This document shows, one piece after another, positions 55,029 through 64,000 of a DNA stretch of 64,000 nucleotides. The translations under genes were made by a program, and so were the position numbers. The stretch comes from Seminavis robusta. Taxonomy: Eukaryota > Bacillariophyta > Bacillariophyceae > Naviculales > Naviculaceae. The stretch lies in contig CAICTM010000200.1 in NCBI GenBank assembly GCA_903772945.1, positions 1 through 64,000 of the forward strand, in the 5' to 3' direction. Below the pieces are notes generated by a model. It did not search any database. It worked only from the letters and a program-made list of their open reading frames with translations, and was not told the origin of the DNA. Position 1 is the stretch's first letter. The number at the start of each line of letters is the position of its first letter.

Positions 55029-55120
55029 TTAATCAATAGTAATATAGTCTGACGGGTCCGGGTGGGGGTTCATGCGAAGCTGCACTCTTTTGTGCATGGT
55101 TTCAAAGGGATCATCATTCA
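54964..55120 (-). repeat. 50-base direct repeat at the 3' end of the plastid-protein gene
   Basis: Bases 55071-55120 (coding N-D-D-P-F-E-T-M-H-K-R-V-Q-L-R-M) and 54964-55013 differ at about five positions over 50 bases, with an offset of 107. The downstream copy, read in its own frame, gives N-D-D-P-F-E-T-M-Q-E-R-V-K-L-C-M. It lies beyond the stop codon. Confidence 0.75.
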
Positions 55121-55616
55121 CGGATCCGCTATAGTCTGGTGGGGCCGTGTGGGTGGTCTTGAGATTGGTACTGTCCTCGGGTTCTACTTGGATTCTTTCG
55201 ATCATTTCTTTTCGTTTCTTTTGGTACAGCTGATACATTCCCGTGGCTTGTTGGTAGACGACCGTATCAGGAGTGTTGGCTGGATCTACCATTCCCTTGC
55301 ACAACGGTACATACTGCTCGGGGAAGGCTCCCACAGAGTTCATATGGCTACCGCCACAACCACCATTGGCAAACTTGGCACGTTGCTTACCCAATGGAAC
55401 ATAAGGACCCGTCAAGGCACCCACTGATGCCATGAAACTCCCTCCGCAACCGTTATCATCATGTTGATTCCCGTTCAACGCTTCAAGTTCTGAATTAGCT
55501 ACTCGTAGTGAGCGAGGCAGACCAGGAGAGAGGAACGCCAAGACGCCAAGGCTACTGCAATGAAGCAGCAGCAACCAAAGCACTAATGGGCATTGCGCCC
55601 TGATCAGAGGAAGCAT
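55029..55616 (-). CDS. Plastid-targeted protein with two G-C-G-G-S repeats
   Basis: The protein has 195 residues in one exon. The N-terminus is a signal peptide (L-V-L-W-L-L-L-L-H-C-S-S-L-G-V-L-A) followed directly by F-L-S-P-G-L-P-R-S-L-R. An A|F site followed by a short basic, Ser-containing stretch is the diatom bipartite plastid presequence, so the mature protein probably lies in the chloroplast. Two 30-residue repeats follow at 57-77 and 87-107, each G-C-G-G-S-x-M-x-S-V-G-A..Y-V-P-L-x-K. The C-terminal half is charged and helical (Y-Q-L-Y-Q-K-K-R-K-E-M-I-E-R). The Cys pair might be redox-active or bind metal; the function is unknown. Fifty bases of its 3' coding part are duplicated just downstream. 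Confidence 0.65.
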   Translation of the reverse strand: MLPLIRAQCPLVLWLLLLHCSSLGVLAFLSPGLPRSLRVANSELEALNGNQHDDNGCGGSFMASVGALTGPYVPLGKQRAKFANGGCGGSHMNSVGAFPEQYVPLCKGMVDPANTPDTVVYQQATGMYQLYQKKRKEMIERIQVEPEDSTNLKTTHTAPPDYSGSVNDDPFETMHKRVQLRMNPHPDPSDYITID

Positions 55617-56298
55617 CCTTTAGGCAGTATGCTAGCTAGCTAGTAAGTAGCTGGTAGTAGTCAATCGCTGTTGGGGGATGCTATGGATTGTTCTATGGCT
55701 GTTGGGGTTGGCGAACGGTTGTCATCCTTCTCTCAACTTCGGAACTTTGGAGTTCTGTTCTGCTGCTCGGATCCATGACGCCAACATTGTGCTTGGATAT
55801 TATCCACGAATGAGAACCGCGATGGGTTTCCCCTCTTTCATTCTTTCATCATAGAGAGTGGCAGGTTTTAGAGTATGTAGGGAAGTTGGACTAGTCTATC
55901 TACGGAAGGTGAGAGCTCTGGCAGCAAGGCCGCTGAGGTCATAACTTCTTCAAGCTTCGCGGTCTGGTAAGACACTCTCCTTTGCATTATTTGTTGGCCT
56001 GGATGGTGATTATGAGATTGGGCGCGAGGGTGACCATTGCTATCTTTCCTTTTGTATGACCTCAATTGGTGGATGGATGAGTTTGTAACACTTGTAGCTG
56101 GTCTCGTAATCTTATTAATAAAAAGTCATCCAGCTGGTCCAAAGTCAAACTACGGGTTCCCGGCGATCACCATGCTGCGAATGATAATAACGGCATAGTA
56201 GCACGGCAAAAGCAACACCGGCAAATCCGTGGTTAGCAATAGAGCATGTCTGCTATGATGCTTTGACGATTCCTTTTTGATTGGATTTACAGTACTTA
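55617..56298. other. Gene-free stretch
   Basis: No gene is supported. It holds the upstream region of the plastid-protein gene and the 3' flank of the LRR gene. Confidence 0.45.
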
Positions 56299-57330
56299 CT
56301 AGTAGAAACATTCACACTCCATGCATGGACATTCCACGTGAAAGGGATCGGGCAAGCAATCCACAACAACTTGATACAGAAATGAGTTGGAACAGAGACT
56401 TTGGGGCACGCTGCCAGATAGTGAGTTGTTGTAGAGCCACAATGATCGCAACGCAGTGAGCATGGCGATTTCAGAGGGAATGCTGCTGGACAAATTGTTG
56501 TGGGATATGTACAACCACTGCAATGCTGTCAGCAATCCAACTTCGGATACGATGCTTCCCGATACCTGGTTTTGCGCCAACCTCAAGTAGGTCAACTCGG
56601 TCAGTAATCCAATCTCTGTGGGAAGATTTTTGGAGATCTCATTGTCAGCAATTGTCAAGTGTTCCAATGCAGACAAGGATCCAATCTGGGATGGAATTTC
56701 ATTGGATAGTTGGTTTTCTTTCAAGTTGAGCCATGTTAATGCTGTAAGCTGTCCTAACTCTGTAGGGATGCTACCAGTGAAAAAGTTGTGGTACAAGGCC
56801 AATCGAGTCAACTGTGTCATCAATGCTATTTCAGAAGGTATGCTGTTGGATAACAAGTTCCAAAACAAGTACAATTCCCTCAATGCCGTCAGCATGGAAA
56901 TTTCAGAGGGGATTTCTCCTACCAAGTTATTGACTCCCAAATTCAACCCTGTCAACTCAGTTAGCAATCCTATCTCGGTTGGAATGGTACCATTGAGTCC
57001 TTCCGTGTAACGAATCAGAGACGATGTGCTGGCAACATTGTATTCTGTGCCAAACAGCTCCACGACCTGGACTTGAGCTGTAACAGTTGGGTCGAAGGTT
57101 TCTGTACTGGTGGGTGCCATGGTGGGTGATGGTGTCATTGCTGGAGGCCTCGTGGTGATGTTGTCATTCAGACGTCTTTTTCTGTTTCTGTGGACATGGT
57201 CAACCAGAGTCAGGGTTCCTATAGTTACTAGCAGCAGCAGAGTGGCGATTGCGGCAATTGTAACTCCACGATGCAGTGAAGCTCTTCTGAACTTGGATTT
57301 CTCGATTCTTTGGATTTGTCTAAACCACAT
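56299..57330 (-). CDS. Leucine-rich repeat membrane protein
   Basis: The protein has 343 residues in one exon. A basic N-terminal tail of about 21 residues precedes one transmembrane helix (about 23-43, T-I-A-A-I-A-T-L-L-L-L-V-T-I-G-T-L), then a P/T-rich stalk (A-M-T-P-S-P-T-M-A-P-T), then about eight 24-residue LRRs of the plant-like type (L-x-x-L-x-x-L-x-L-x-x-N-x-L-x-x-x-I-P-x-E-I-x-x). The C-terminal cap is Cys-rich (C-P-C-M-E-C-E-C). With the LRRs outside, this is a type II surface or secretory-pathway protein, a layout common among expanded diatom LRR families. There is no kinase domain. Ligand binding or cell recognition is inferred. Confidence 0.82.
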   Translation of the reverse strand: MWFRQIQRIEKSKFRRASLHRGVTIAAIATLLLLVTIGTLTLVDHVHRNRKRRLNDNITTRPPAMTPSPTMAPTSTETFDPTVTAQVQVVELFGTEYNVASTSSLIRYTEGLNGTIPTEIGLLTELTGLNLGVNNLVGEIPSEISMLTALRELYLFWNLLSNSIPSEIALMTQLTRLALYHNFFTGSIPTELGQLTALTWLNLKENQLSNEIPSQIGSLSALEHLTIADNEISKNLPTEIGLLTELTYLRLAQNQVSGSIVSEVGLLTALQWLYISHNNLSSSIPSEIAMLTALRSLWLYNNSLSGSVPQSLCSNSFLYQVVVDCLPDPFHVECPCMECECFY

Positions 57331-57801
57331 GGTCCGGAAGTTGACTTGATTGAGTCTTCTAGCTATGCATAGTACCTGGTAGCAGGAAGTTCAAAAAGAG
57401 TGTGTGCCATGGGGCCAGAGATGGGCTATCGATAGCTGTGGTTTGGGAAGTCCCATCTTGCAAAAGAACCCTTCTATCTTCTTGAGCTCTCATTATTGCT
57501 GGTGTGTTGTCGTCAGGTCACTTTATTATTCCCAGCTCAACCGGCTGTTTATTGAGTCATGGCTAGATGACGTCATAAAACAGCACTTGTTCCAGCTGAG
57601 CCGGCTGAATCTAATGCATCCGTTGAAGCAAGAAAGAAGGCGACAGTCGTGAGATCCAGCGATGGCAGCACAACCGAGGAAGAGCTCAGACATCAATCAA
57701 TCGGCTCCAATCGATACGGTACCTGGTACCAGAGTAGAGCTATCATCCCAGTGTTTGGTTGACTACCAGTATCCAATCCATAGACTTCAGATAGTGAAAG
57801 G
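57331..57801. other. Divergent intergenic stretch
   Basis: About 470 bases separate the LRR gene and the Cys-cluster membrane protein gene, which point away from each other. No further gene is seen; promoters of both should lie here. Confidence 0.45.
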
Positions 57802-58587
57802 ATGAGCTCAGAAGCGTTGCTACCCTCGCCCGAGGAAGGAGCTGCTACCGCTAATGGTGCCGCTAACGGTACCTTTACCAATCCATTTGGAGCGGCAACA
57901 GACGAAGAAGAAGAAGAGCCGGTAGTGGAAGAAGAGCTAGAAATACCAGAAGACATTGCGGCTGGATTCGTGATACCCTTAGGTGTGTTTCCGCCAATGA
58001 AACGATTATACCCAGTGTTCCAGGGTGGGTACTCGACGGCATCGCTTGGGAATCCGTTGCCGGCTCGATTGGCAGAGCACTGCGCATCTTCGTCTAGTTC
58101 GATGAGCGGCGAAGCCTTAGAAGAGCTCTGGAAGGACCTGATGAACATAATTGGCGAACCAGTGACCAAGTACCACACAAGGCGACTTTACATTGTGGCA
58201 TCCATGGCTCTGCTGGTTATCGTGGCCGTTCCTTTCTTGATCCCACTTATGATACATTCTTCCAGTACGAGAGGGGTATCCATTTTCATTTTACTATTGA
58301 TTGCGGGACTTTTCGGTGGAGTGCAGTTCTTGAAATGTGCTACCCAAGAACCTCTTCAAATGGCTATCAAAGACATTACCGAACTTCATTCTCCTGGATG
58401 GAAAGAAAATGCACGTGTCACACTCAAACTAGTACAACCGCAGCAAGCATGCTGCTCCAGTTGCCCCTCTTGCTGCTGTGGTGGCTGCTTTGGGTCGGGT
58501 TCCACAGCGGGAAAAGAAGAAATGATCCTTTTATTCCAAAAGTATGTTCCTGTTTCAGAACGACGAGCCCAAATTGCTTTTGTATGA
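57802..58587 (+). CDS. Two-helix membrane protein with Cys cluster
   Basis: The protein has 261 residues in one exon. The N-terminal 55 residues are Ala/Glu-rich (D-E-E-E-E-E-P-V-V-E-E-E). Two membrane helices lie at about 129-150 and 158-175 with a short loop, so both termini face the same side. After them comes A-R-V-T-L-K-L-V-Q, then a dense cluster of eight Cys in 13 residues (C-C-S-S-C-P-S-C-C-C-G-G-C, about 217-229). The cluster could be palmitoylated or bind metal. The C-terminus is soluble (L-L-F-Q-K-Y-V-P-V). I do not recognise the family. Confidence 0.62.
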   Translation: MSSEALLPSPEEGAATANGAANGTFTNPFGAATDEEEEEPVVEEELEIPEDIAAGFVIPLGVFPPMKRLYPVFQGGYSTASLGNPLPARLAEHCASSSSSMSGEALEELWKDLMNIIGEPVTKYHTRRLYIVASMALLVIVAVPFLIPLMIHSSSTRGVSIFILLLIAGLFGGVQFLKCATQEPLQMAIKDITELHSPGWKENARVTLKLVQPQQACCSSCPSCCCGGCFGSGSTAGKEEMILLFQKYVPVSERRAQIAFV

Positions 58588-58778
58588 TCTATTTACATTA
58601 CTAGAAGTACAGTATGTTGCATGAAGGAAACTGCATCCAAAGCAAATTAGACGACATCACTGATTGCTAATATCCATATTACTAGCTAGAACTATCTATA
58701 ATGCAGGAAAGAAGAAACCCCTGCTGTCGTTTTCGAAATGACAGTTTCGAGCTAGAGAGCTTTCCCGGCTTTGAGGAG

Positions 58779-60107
58779 TCAAGTCACTTTGACACAGAAC
58801 TCACTCACTTGTGTATGCCACTTCTCCATCAATTGTTGGAACTCTTCCTCTTCAAGAAAGCCAGCCAAAAAACGGGCCAGGAGTAGTTCTCTGGAGGCCC
58901 GCACATACTTCCACTGGACACCTTCATCCAGAGTGGAAATGAGGGCCAAATCCATCTCCGAAAAGGGAACTTGCCAGAGATTTTGGGGGTGGACACGTTC
59001 CTCTCCAGGGTGTCCATCCGCTTCGACAGCAACTCGACCATGTTCCAGTCCATCCTTGAAGATCAAACCAAACTTGCCATTCATGTCCTTCCCGGCTTGT
59101 GCCTCAAAGCCATGCATCACAACCCAAATCCCAGCTTCGCCTTTCTCCAGAGCCGTCCGTTTGGATGGTTCCCATGAGCTCACCATTTCAGCAAAAGCAC
59201 TTGCTTGATCAGACAACTCTGTTGCAACCTCTGTCAATTCATCTTTCCTTTGAGACACGAACTGGTAGAGTGTAGCTGCTTCTTGAAGCTCTTCAGCGGT
59301 ACGATTCAAGTTGTTTGGGTCATTCATGTATTGTTGCCAGTGGCTTGGACATTGCTGGAGTACCTTGAATTTCCGAAACAGAACATGAGCCCTTGTGTAT
59401 GACAGCTTCAGGACCAGACCTTCATTACTGGATGCATTGAGTGCCACCTTTGTGATTCGTTTGATCATCCCATCATGGCACAACCAGTTTGGTGTCTGAA
59501 TCTCATCGTTGTCAGCAATGCTTCTGTATCCTTTGCATAAGAACTGGACGGATCTGGCCCATAAGGTTAGATATACTGCGTTTGCCGTGACTATGATGTC
59601 CCCGTTACATCCCGTCAAAGCAACAAATGCTTCCTTCTTGATTGATTCTTTGAAACATGATTTGGCTTCCTCAGTTTGTCCTGACAGCCAATATGTTTCG
59701 CCCAGAATTGTGTATGCTTCTACACGGCTTGTGTCTAGTTTTAGTGCTTTTCTGACGAGTTTCTTTGCACCATTAAAGTCACCAGAGAATGTTTTCTTGT
59801 TGGATGCACATAGCAGGGCTACATATTGTGATGGATCCTCAGGAGCAAAGATGGGAATCTGGCAGCGTGCTACTCCCTCCTTGAAGAATGGTACCTTTTC
59901 TTGGTGCCATTGTTTGTGTCGTGGCCATGCATTCTGGAAGCACTCTTGGGAGCAGAAGAGTGCAGGAACTAACTTTTCACGATGACATTGAGGACAGCAT
60001 TTCTGAAAAGGCTCGTCTTTTGGCTCTTGCAAGTTGCAACCACAGCACACCCTTTGTACCTTGACATCGGGTGTTTTCTTGATAATGACGTCCAATAGGT
60101 CTTGCAT
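58779..60107 (-). CDS. MYND-type zinc finger protein
   Basis: The protein has 442 residues in one exon. The N-terminus (about 20-72) is a MYND-like finger: C-C-G-C-N, then C-C-P-Q-C-H, F-C-S-Q-E-C-F-Q-N-A-W-P-R-H-K-Q-W-H, which binds two zinc ions and Pro-rich peptides in other proteins. A TPR-like pair of helices follows at about 120-160 (A-K-K-L-V-R-K-A-L-K-L-D..A-Y-T-I-L-G-E-T-Y-W-L-S-G). The C-terminal half has a short beta pattern with W-x-V-M-H-G-F-E-A and ends in helices near F-L-E-E-E-E-F-Q-Q-L-M-E-K-W. There is no SET domain. It is probably cytosolic or nuclear; the partner is unknown. Confidence 0.72.
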   Translation of the reverse strand: MQDLLDVIIKKTPDVKVQRVCCGCNLQEPKDEPFQKCCPQCHREKLVPALFCSQECFQNAWPRHKQWHQEKVPFFKEGVARCQIPIFAPEDPSQYVALLCASNKKTFSGDFNGAKKLVRKALKLDTSRVEAYTILGETYWLSGQTEEAKSCFKESIKKEAFVALTGCNGDIIVTANAVYLTLWARSVQFLCKGYRSIADNDEIQTPNWLCHDGMIKRITKVALNASSNEGLVLKLSYTRAHVLFRKFKVLQQCPSHWQQYMNDPNNLNRTAEELQEAATLYQFVSQRKDELTEVATELSDQASAFAEMVSSWEPSKRTALEKGEAGIWVVMHGFEAQAGKDMNGKFGLIFKDGLEHGRVAVEADGHPGEERVHPQNLWQVPFSEMDLALISTLDEGVQWKYVRASRELLLARFLAGFLEEEEFQQLMEKWHTQVSEFCVKVT

Positions 60108-60980
60108 CTTGAATGGGTACTAGAGTTGGTTTGGTAGCTTGCAACGAAATAGGATACTAGATAGATAGTAGTAGGTCTGTTGGCCTGTTGTTTTTTGTAG
60201 ATGCCTCGCTCGTCCATGGAGTGCGATCATGGTTTTCTCACTTCAACGTTAGCGTGGAAAACCACGCTTCGTGGAATCGTTGTGCTGTCGTCCGCGAAGA
60301 AAACGACGGGATGCAACAGAACATCACGACTTCAAATGAAAACAATGAAAGTGTGACGAGCTCATCTAGCTAGCTAGCTAGTAAGTCTCAATAAGTTTCC
60401 TCCGACTCGACTCTCACGAGGCGGGCCAGTCAGTCCTCATGAAGACTAGCTATAGAAGGTATGATACTGTAGCAAAGAGACAGAGGCGAGGAGTTCTGGC
60501 AACAACCAGAAAGGGTAGGCATGTTGCTTTGTGGGCCTGGATTCATGCATGGAATGGCTCGTGGGATGCGATCTCTTCTTCGACTGGACCGTGGGTCGTA
60601 GCTTCTCTATTGCCTTGGTCTGGCAATTGAGCACAGCCAAGCACATAAAAAGATGGAGGATCCATGGGTTGGATCCGGTGTAATAAGTTGAGGTGTAAAT
60701 ACGCAGCAAAGCCAATCCTTTTTGATCAGGCTCATGACCTCTTTTGTGGATTCTACGGCTATGAAGCTACAAACAAGTAAGTTGAGACGCGCACCTTCCC
60801 TGCTCTAGCTAGTGGAACGTTTCGCGACGACCAAAAACCAAAACCAAATCACAAGCTCCAACAAGTAAATTGTAAATTTGTAGAGCTAACTCAAACTACC
60901 TGATCAAGCCAAGACGAGACCTAAGTCAAGAAGTAGTAGGCTTAAGTCCAACTACACATCTAGATAGATATAAGTACGGT
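60108..60980. other. Divergent intergenic stretch before eIF3c
   Basis: No gene is supported. It should contain the promoters of the MYND gene and eIF3c. A CTAGCTAGCTAG run is at 60366-60380. Confidence 0.45.
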
Positions 60981-63900
60981 ATGTCACGATTCTGGGCAGC
61001 AGGCGGCGCCTCTTCAGGCAGCGAAAGCAGCGGCGACGACAGCAGTGAGTATTCGAGTGAAAGCGATGGCGGCAACATGAAGAATGACAATCGTTGGGTG
61101 GCCATGAGCGACAGTGACTCGAGTGAAGAAGAACAGCGCGTCGTCAAATCCGCTAAGGAAAGAGCATTGGAGAATTTTGCCGGACACATTAAGAAACTGC
61201 GCGAGCACATGAAGCAACGCGATTATTACGCGGTTCAGGAGGAATTTGACGCGTTAGCCAAGCAAATGGTCAAAAGCAAAGCAGTCTTGGCTCAGGGAGT
61301 TCCACGGCCTTTGGTCCGAATTCTCTGTGATCTAGAAGACTATATCGCAGAACGACAGGCTGATAAAGAAGCCTTCAAAAAACTGAGTGCCAGGCAAGGA
61401 AGAGCTCTCAATCGCATGAAACTCACTCTTAAGAAACACAACAAAGCCTATGCCGTCGTCATCAAACACTACAGAGACAATCCAGTGGTCAGTGATTCCG
61501 ATGATTCTTCGGATGACGATAGTGATGCAAAGGATGATGATTCAGACGACTCAGATGATGACAGTGATGATTCTGATGATGACAGCGATGCCAAGAAGAA
61601 AAAGAAGGTCAAAAATGACAGTGATGATTCTGATGATGTAAGTGTCTATCTACATGTATGCCATTGTATTGTATGTTTGATTGTACTGTATGTCATTGGC
61701 TTTGTCACAAGGATGCCCCATCAGCTTTGTCTCTTTATGAGACAAAGAGGATTTCCTCGTTTCCGATCTTACTGGAGTTTGGTCAGTTCATATGGTCACT
61801 GTCAAAGTGGTCCTTTCTGATCAGGCTCCAGTGAATGAGATAGCAAGTTAGAAGTCTTGTTCAAACGTATTGAGTGACTTCAACATTCGACAGACTGTAC
61901 ACATGTGTCTATTGATTCATTCATTCATCCTGGTGCTAACTCTCTCTCTCTCTTCCACCCCCTTTCTGTCCTTGCTTTGTATGCTTCAGTCCGACGACAG
62001 TGATGATGATTCGGATGGTGACGATGACGACGATTCCGACGGTGATGGTGATGAAGAATGGGGCAGCGATTCCGAATCGTCTTCGTCCAGTGGCGAAGAA
62101 GAGGAATACGCACAACTCAAGGGACGTGCACGATGGCTCAAAAAGAATACCGTTGCAAAGAGCAAAAAGGAAGAAAAAGAAGGAACCAAAGAAGAGAGAC
62201 TCAAAATCCGACAGGCACAAAAGGAAGCACAGCAGTTGGCCGCCAGACAAGCTGCCGATGCCGTCACGGCAACCAAATCCATCATTCCAGAAGCACTACT
62301 CAACCCGGCATTGCTCAACAAAAAGGTCAAGGAAATTGCCGCACAACGAGGACGCCGAGGAAAGGATCCACGCGTACTACTACGACAACTGGAAGCACTC
62401 TCGCGTCTGTCGCTCCAATATGGACCTCGTATTGAAATTCCCATTCTCATGTATGTGATTAGTGCTCAATTCTCACTCTTGCGGAATATGGATGATTGCA
62501 TGGAAACGGCCACGTGGAAATCCTGTGCGGGCTATCTGTCGCGGATTGCGTCGGTGCTCGAAGAGGGATATGTCTTGACGGTAGAGGAACTCGATGAAGC
62601 CGATATCTTGTTGGCCAATACCAAGTCCAATAACAAAATGAAGGCTGCCGCCAATGCCAGTGATGGAGCCATGGCCGCCGTTGCCGCAGTCGAAAAACTC
62701 ATCAATCCTCATACCAAGGAACCCGAAACCGAAGATGAACGCGCCGAACGATTAAGATTGGAAAAGGAAGCGACGCTAACCGACGAAGAAAAGAAACAAA
62801 TTCCTGTTGTTGGATCCGTCGCATTGCACATGACGCGACTCGAAGAGGAATACACCAAGAGTCTCAACAAAATATCACATCATTCCGAAGAGTACGTGGT
62901 GCGACTCCGGGATGAATCCAAATTGGTGGTTTTGCTCGAACGATTCCAAAAGTACTTTCAACGGGTAGATATGGTGGCGGAAGCGGCAGGATTGGCGCAG
63001 CTTCGAATTGAACATGTCTATTATCGGCATGATACCATTGCCAAGCATGTCGATCGTGCGGCCGAATTCTACGAACGCTTTGGAGAAGCTGCTCTTTTGC
63101 ATCCGGCGTGTTTGACGACTGCCGGGGTAGATGGTGGCGACAATAATATTGGAACAGACTATTCCAAAGTGCATCCCGGAGCATCTGCGGGTAAACCGGC
63201 CATTGACGAAGCGGCGTCCAAGGCAAGTGCTACCGATTGGACCGTCCTCATGGCGGAACTCTGTACATTCATCTACAAGCACGGAACCGATGCCGCCAAA
63301 ACACGGGCCGTCATTTGTCATGTGTACCATCATGCCATCCACGATCGTTTTCTTGAAGCGCGCGATTTGTTGCTCATGAGTCACATTCAAGAAAACATTT
63401 ACAATTCCGAAGATGTCGGGACCATGATCATGTTCAACCGAATGATGGTCAACGTGGGAATGTGTGCATTTCGAATGGGACGTATCTTTGATGCGCATCA
63501 GTGTCTCTCCGATATCTGCTCTGGAAGAGTTCGAGAACTCTTGGCACAAGGGGTCAGCTCGGGTCGATTCAATGACAAGAGTGCCGATCAAGAAAAGGCC
63601 GAAAAGCGACGACAAGTGCCCTACCATCAACACATCAACATGGACCTGCTCGAGGCGTGTCACTTGATCAGTGCCATGTTGCTGGAAGTCCCCAACATGG
63701 CGGCCAACACGATGGATGGGGATCAATACAATAATCGTCGAACTCGAATCATTTCTCGGACCTTCCGCAAGTTCCATGACCAGTACGATCATCAGGTATG
63801 TACGAAGAAAGAAAGAATGCGAGGGTTTGGTTGTTCATTGCCAGTGTCTTCGATCGTTCGCAAGGCAGTTCCTTATTCCTCTCACGCCTAATGCTGTCTT

Positions 63901-64000
63901 TTCCCCTTTCTCGTCCTTAGGTGTTCACGGGCCCTCCCGAGCAGACTCGTGACTTTGTGATGAGCGCCGCAAAGTCATTGATGAAGGGAGACTGGAAGAC
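60981..64000 (+). CDS. EIF3C: Eukaryotic translation initiation factor 3 subunit C, 5' part
   Basis: The exons are 60981-61637, 61990-63795 and from 63921 past the window end. The N-terminus M-S-R-F-W-A-A-G-G and the acidic Ser/Asp tract are typical of eIF3c. Then come K-E-R-A-L-E-N-F-A-G-H-I-K-K-L, V-P-R-P-L-V-R-I-L-C-D-L-E-D-Y-I and, after intron 1, G-R-R-G-K-D-P-R-V-L-L-R-Q-L. Exon 3 starts V-F-T-G-P-P-E-Q-T-R-D-F-V-M-S-A-A-K, matching the conserved part before the PCI domain, which is outside the window. eIF3c helps join eIF1/eIF5 and the 40S subunit in the preinitiation complex. Intron 1 (352 bases) sits inside the S-D-D repeat and is much longer than others here. Confidence 0.93.

Noticed and set aside
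62875-63792. A 305-codon antisense frame in eIF3c
   Set aside because: The sense strand matches eIF3c without interruption.

Overview
The window looks like nuclear DNA of a pennate diatom. The evidence is short spliceosomal introns of roughly 80 to 110 bases (one of about 350) with GTAAGT or GTGAGT donors, long intergenic gaps full of CTAG, ACCGGT and TACATGTA palindromes, an LRR protein of the diatom type with an N-terminal membrane anchor, a diatom-type short protein with a V-S-F-x-x-V-x-V-R-E motif, and a plastid-type presequence with an A|F cleavage site. A Seminavis-like genome would fit, but the species is inference.

Layout. Bases 1-3685 hold no gene; 990-3010 is a composite repeat with a 174-bp tandem array. 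Then come a secreted von Willebrand D protein (3686-5740), an SRPBCC protein (6903-7376), a Golgi-type glycosyltransferase-like protein (8423-9844), a 2.9-kb gap with microsatellites, and a truncated-globin-like protein (12726-13352). From 13852 to 46364 five spliced genes for secreted trypsin-like serine proteases (called A to E here) lie on the minus strand. Between them sit a three-repeat type I membrane protein with interrupted frames (18068-20289), a diatom V-S-F family protein, a duplicated four-helix membrane protein, a small ORF and an ArfGAP gene. The right end holds a probable GPI-anchored protein, a Ser/Arg-rich protein, a PARP-like ADP-ribosyltransferase divergent from an F-box gene, a plastid-targeted repeat protein, an LRR membrane protein, a Cys-cluster membrane protein, a MYND-finger protein and the 5' part of eIF3c, cut by the window end.

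The main coherent system is the protease family. Each member has a trypsin-type catalytic domain (His/Asp/Ser triad and Asp189) and two copies of a C-terminal module marked by D-x-Y-P-x-E-T and D-G-I-C-C. Intron positions split the five into A+B and C+D+E, and A, B and D share an ATATACCC promoter-proximal repeat. Protease E has about 640 residues of mucin-like and acidic repeats inside its second module, and it lacks the usual Arg at the activation site. Protease C is broken by several frame changes. The type I membrane protein changes frame exactly at TGC TCC TGA C, which looks like the antizyme +1 recoding site, but it also carries other lesions, so decay or consensus errors remain possible.

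Exon boundaries were read by eye from GT/AG sites, frame and alignment between paralogues. No database search or transcript data were used.
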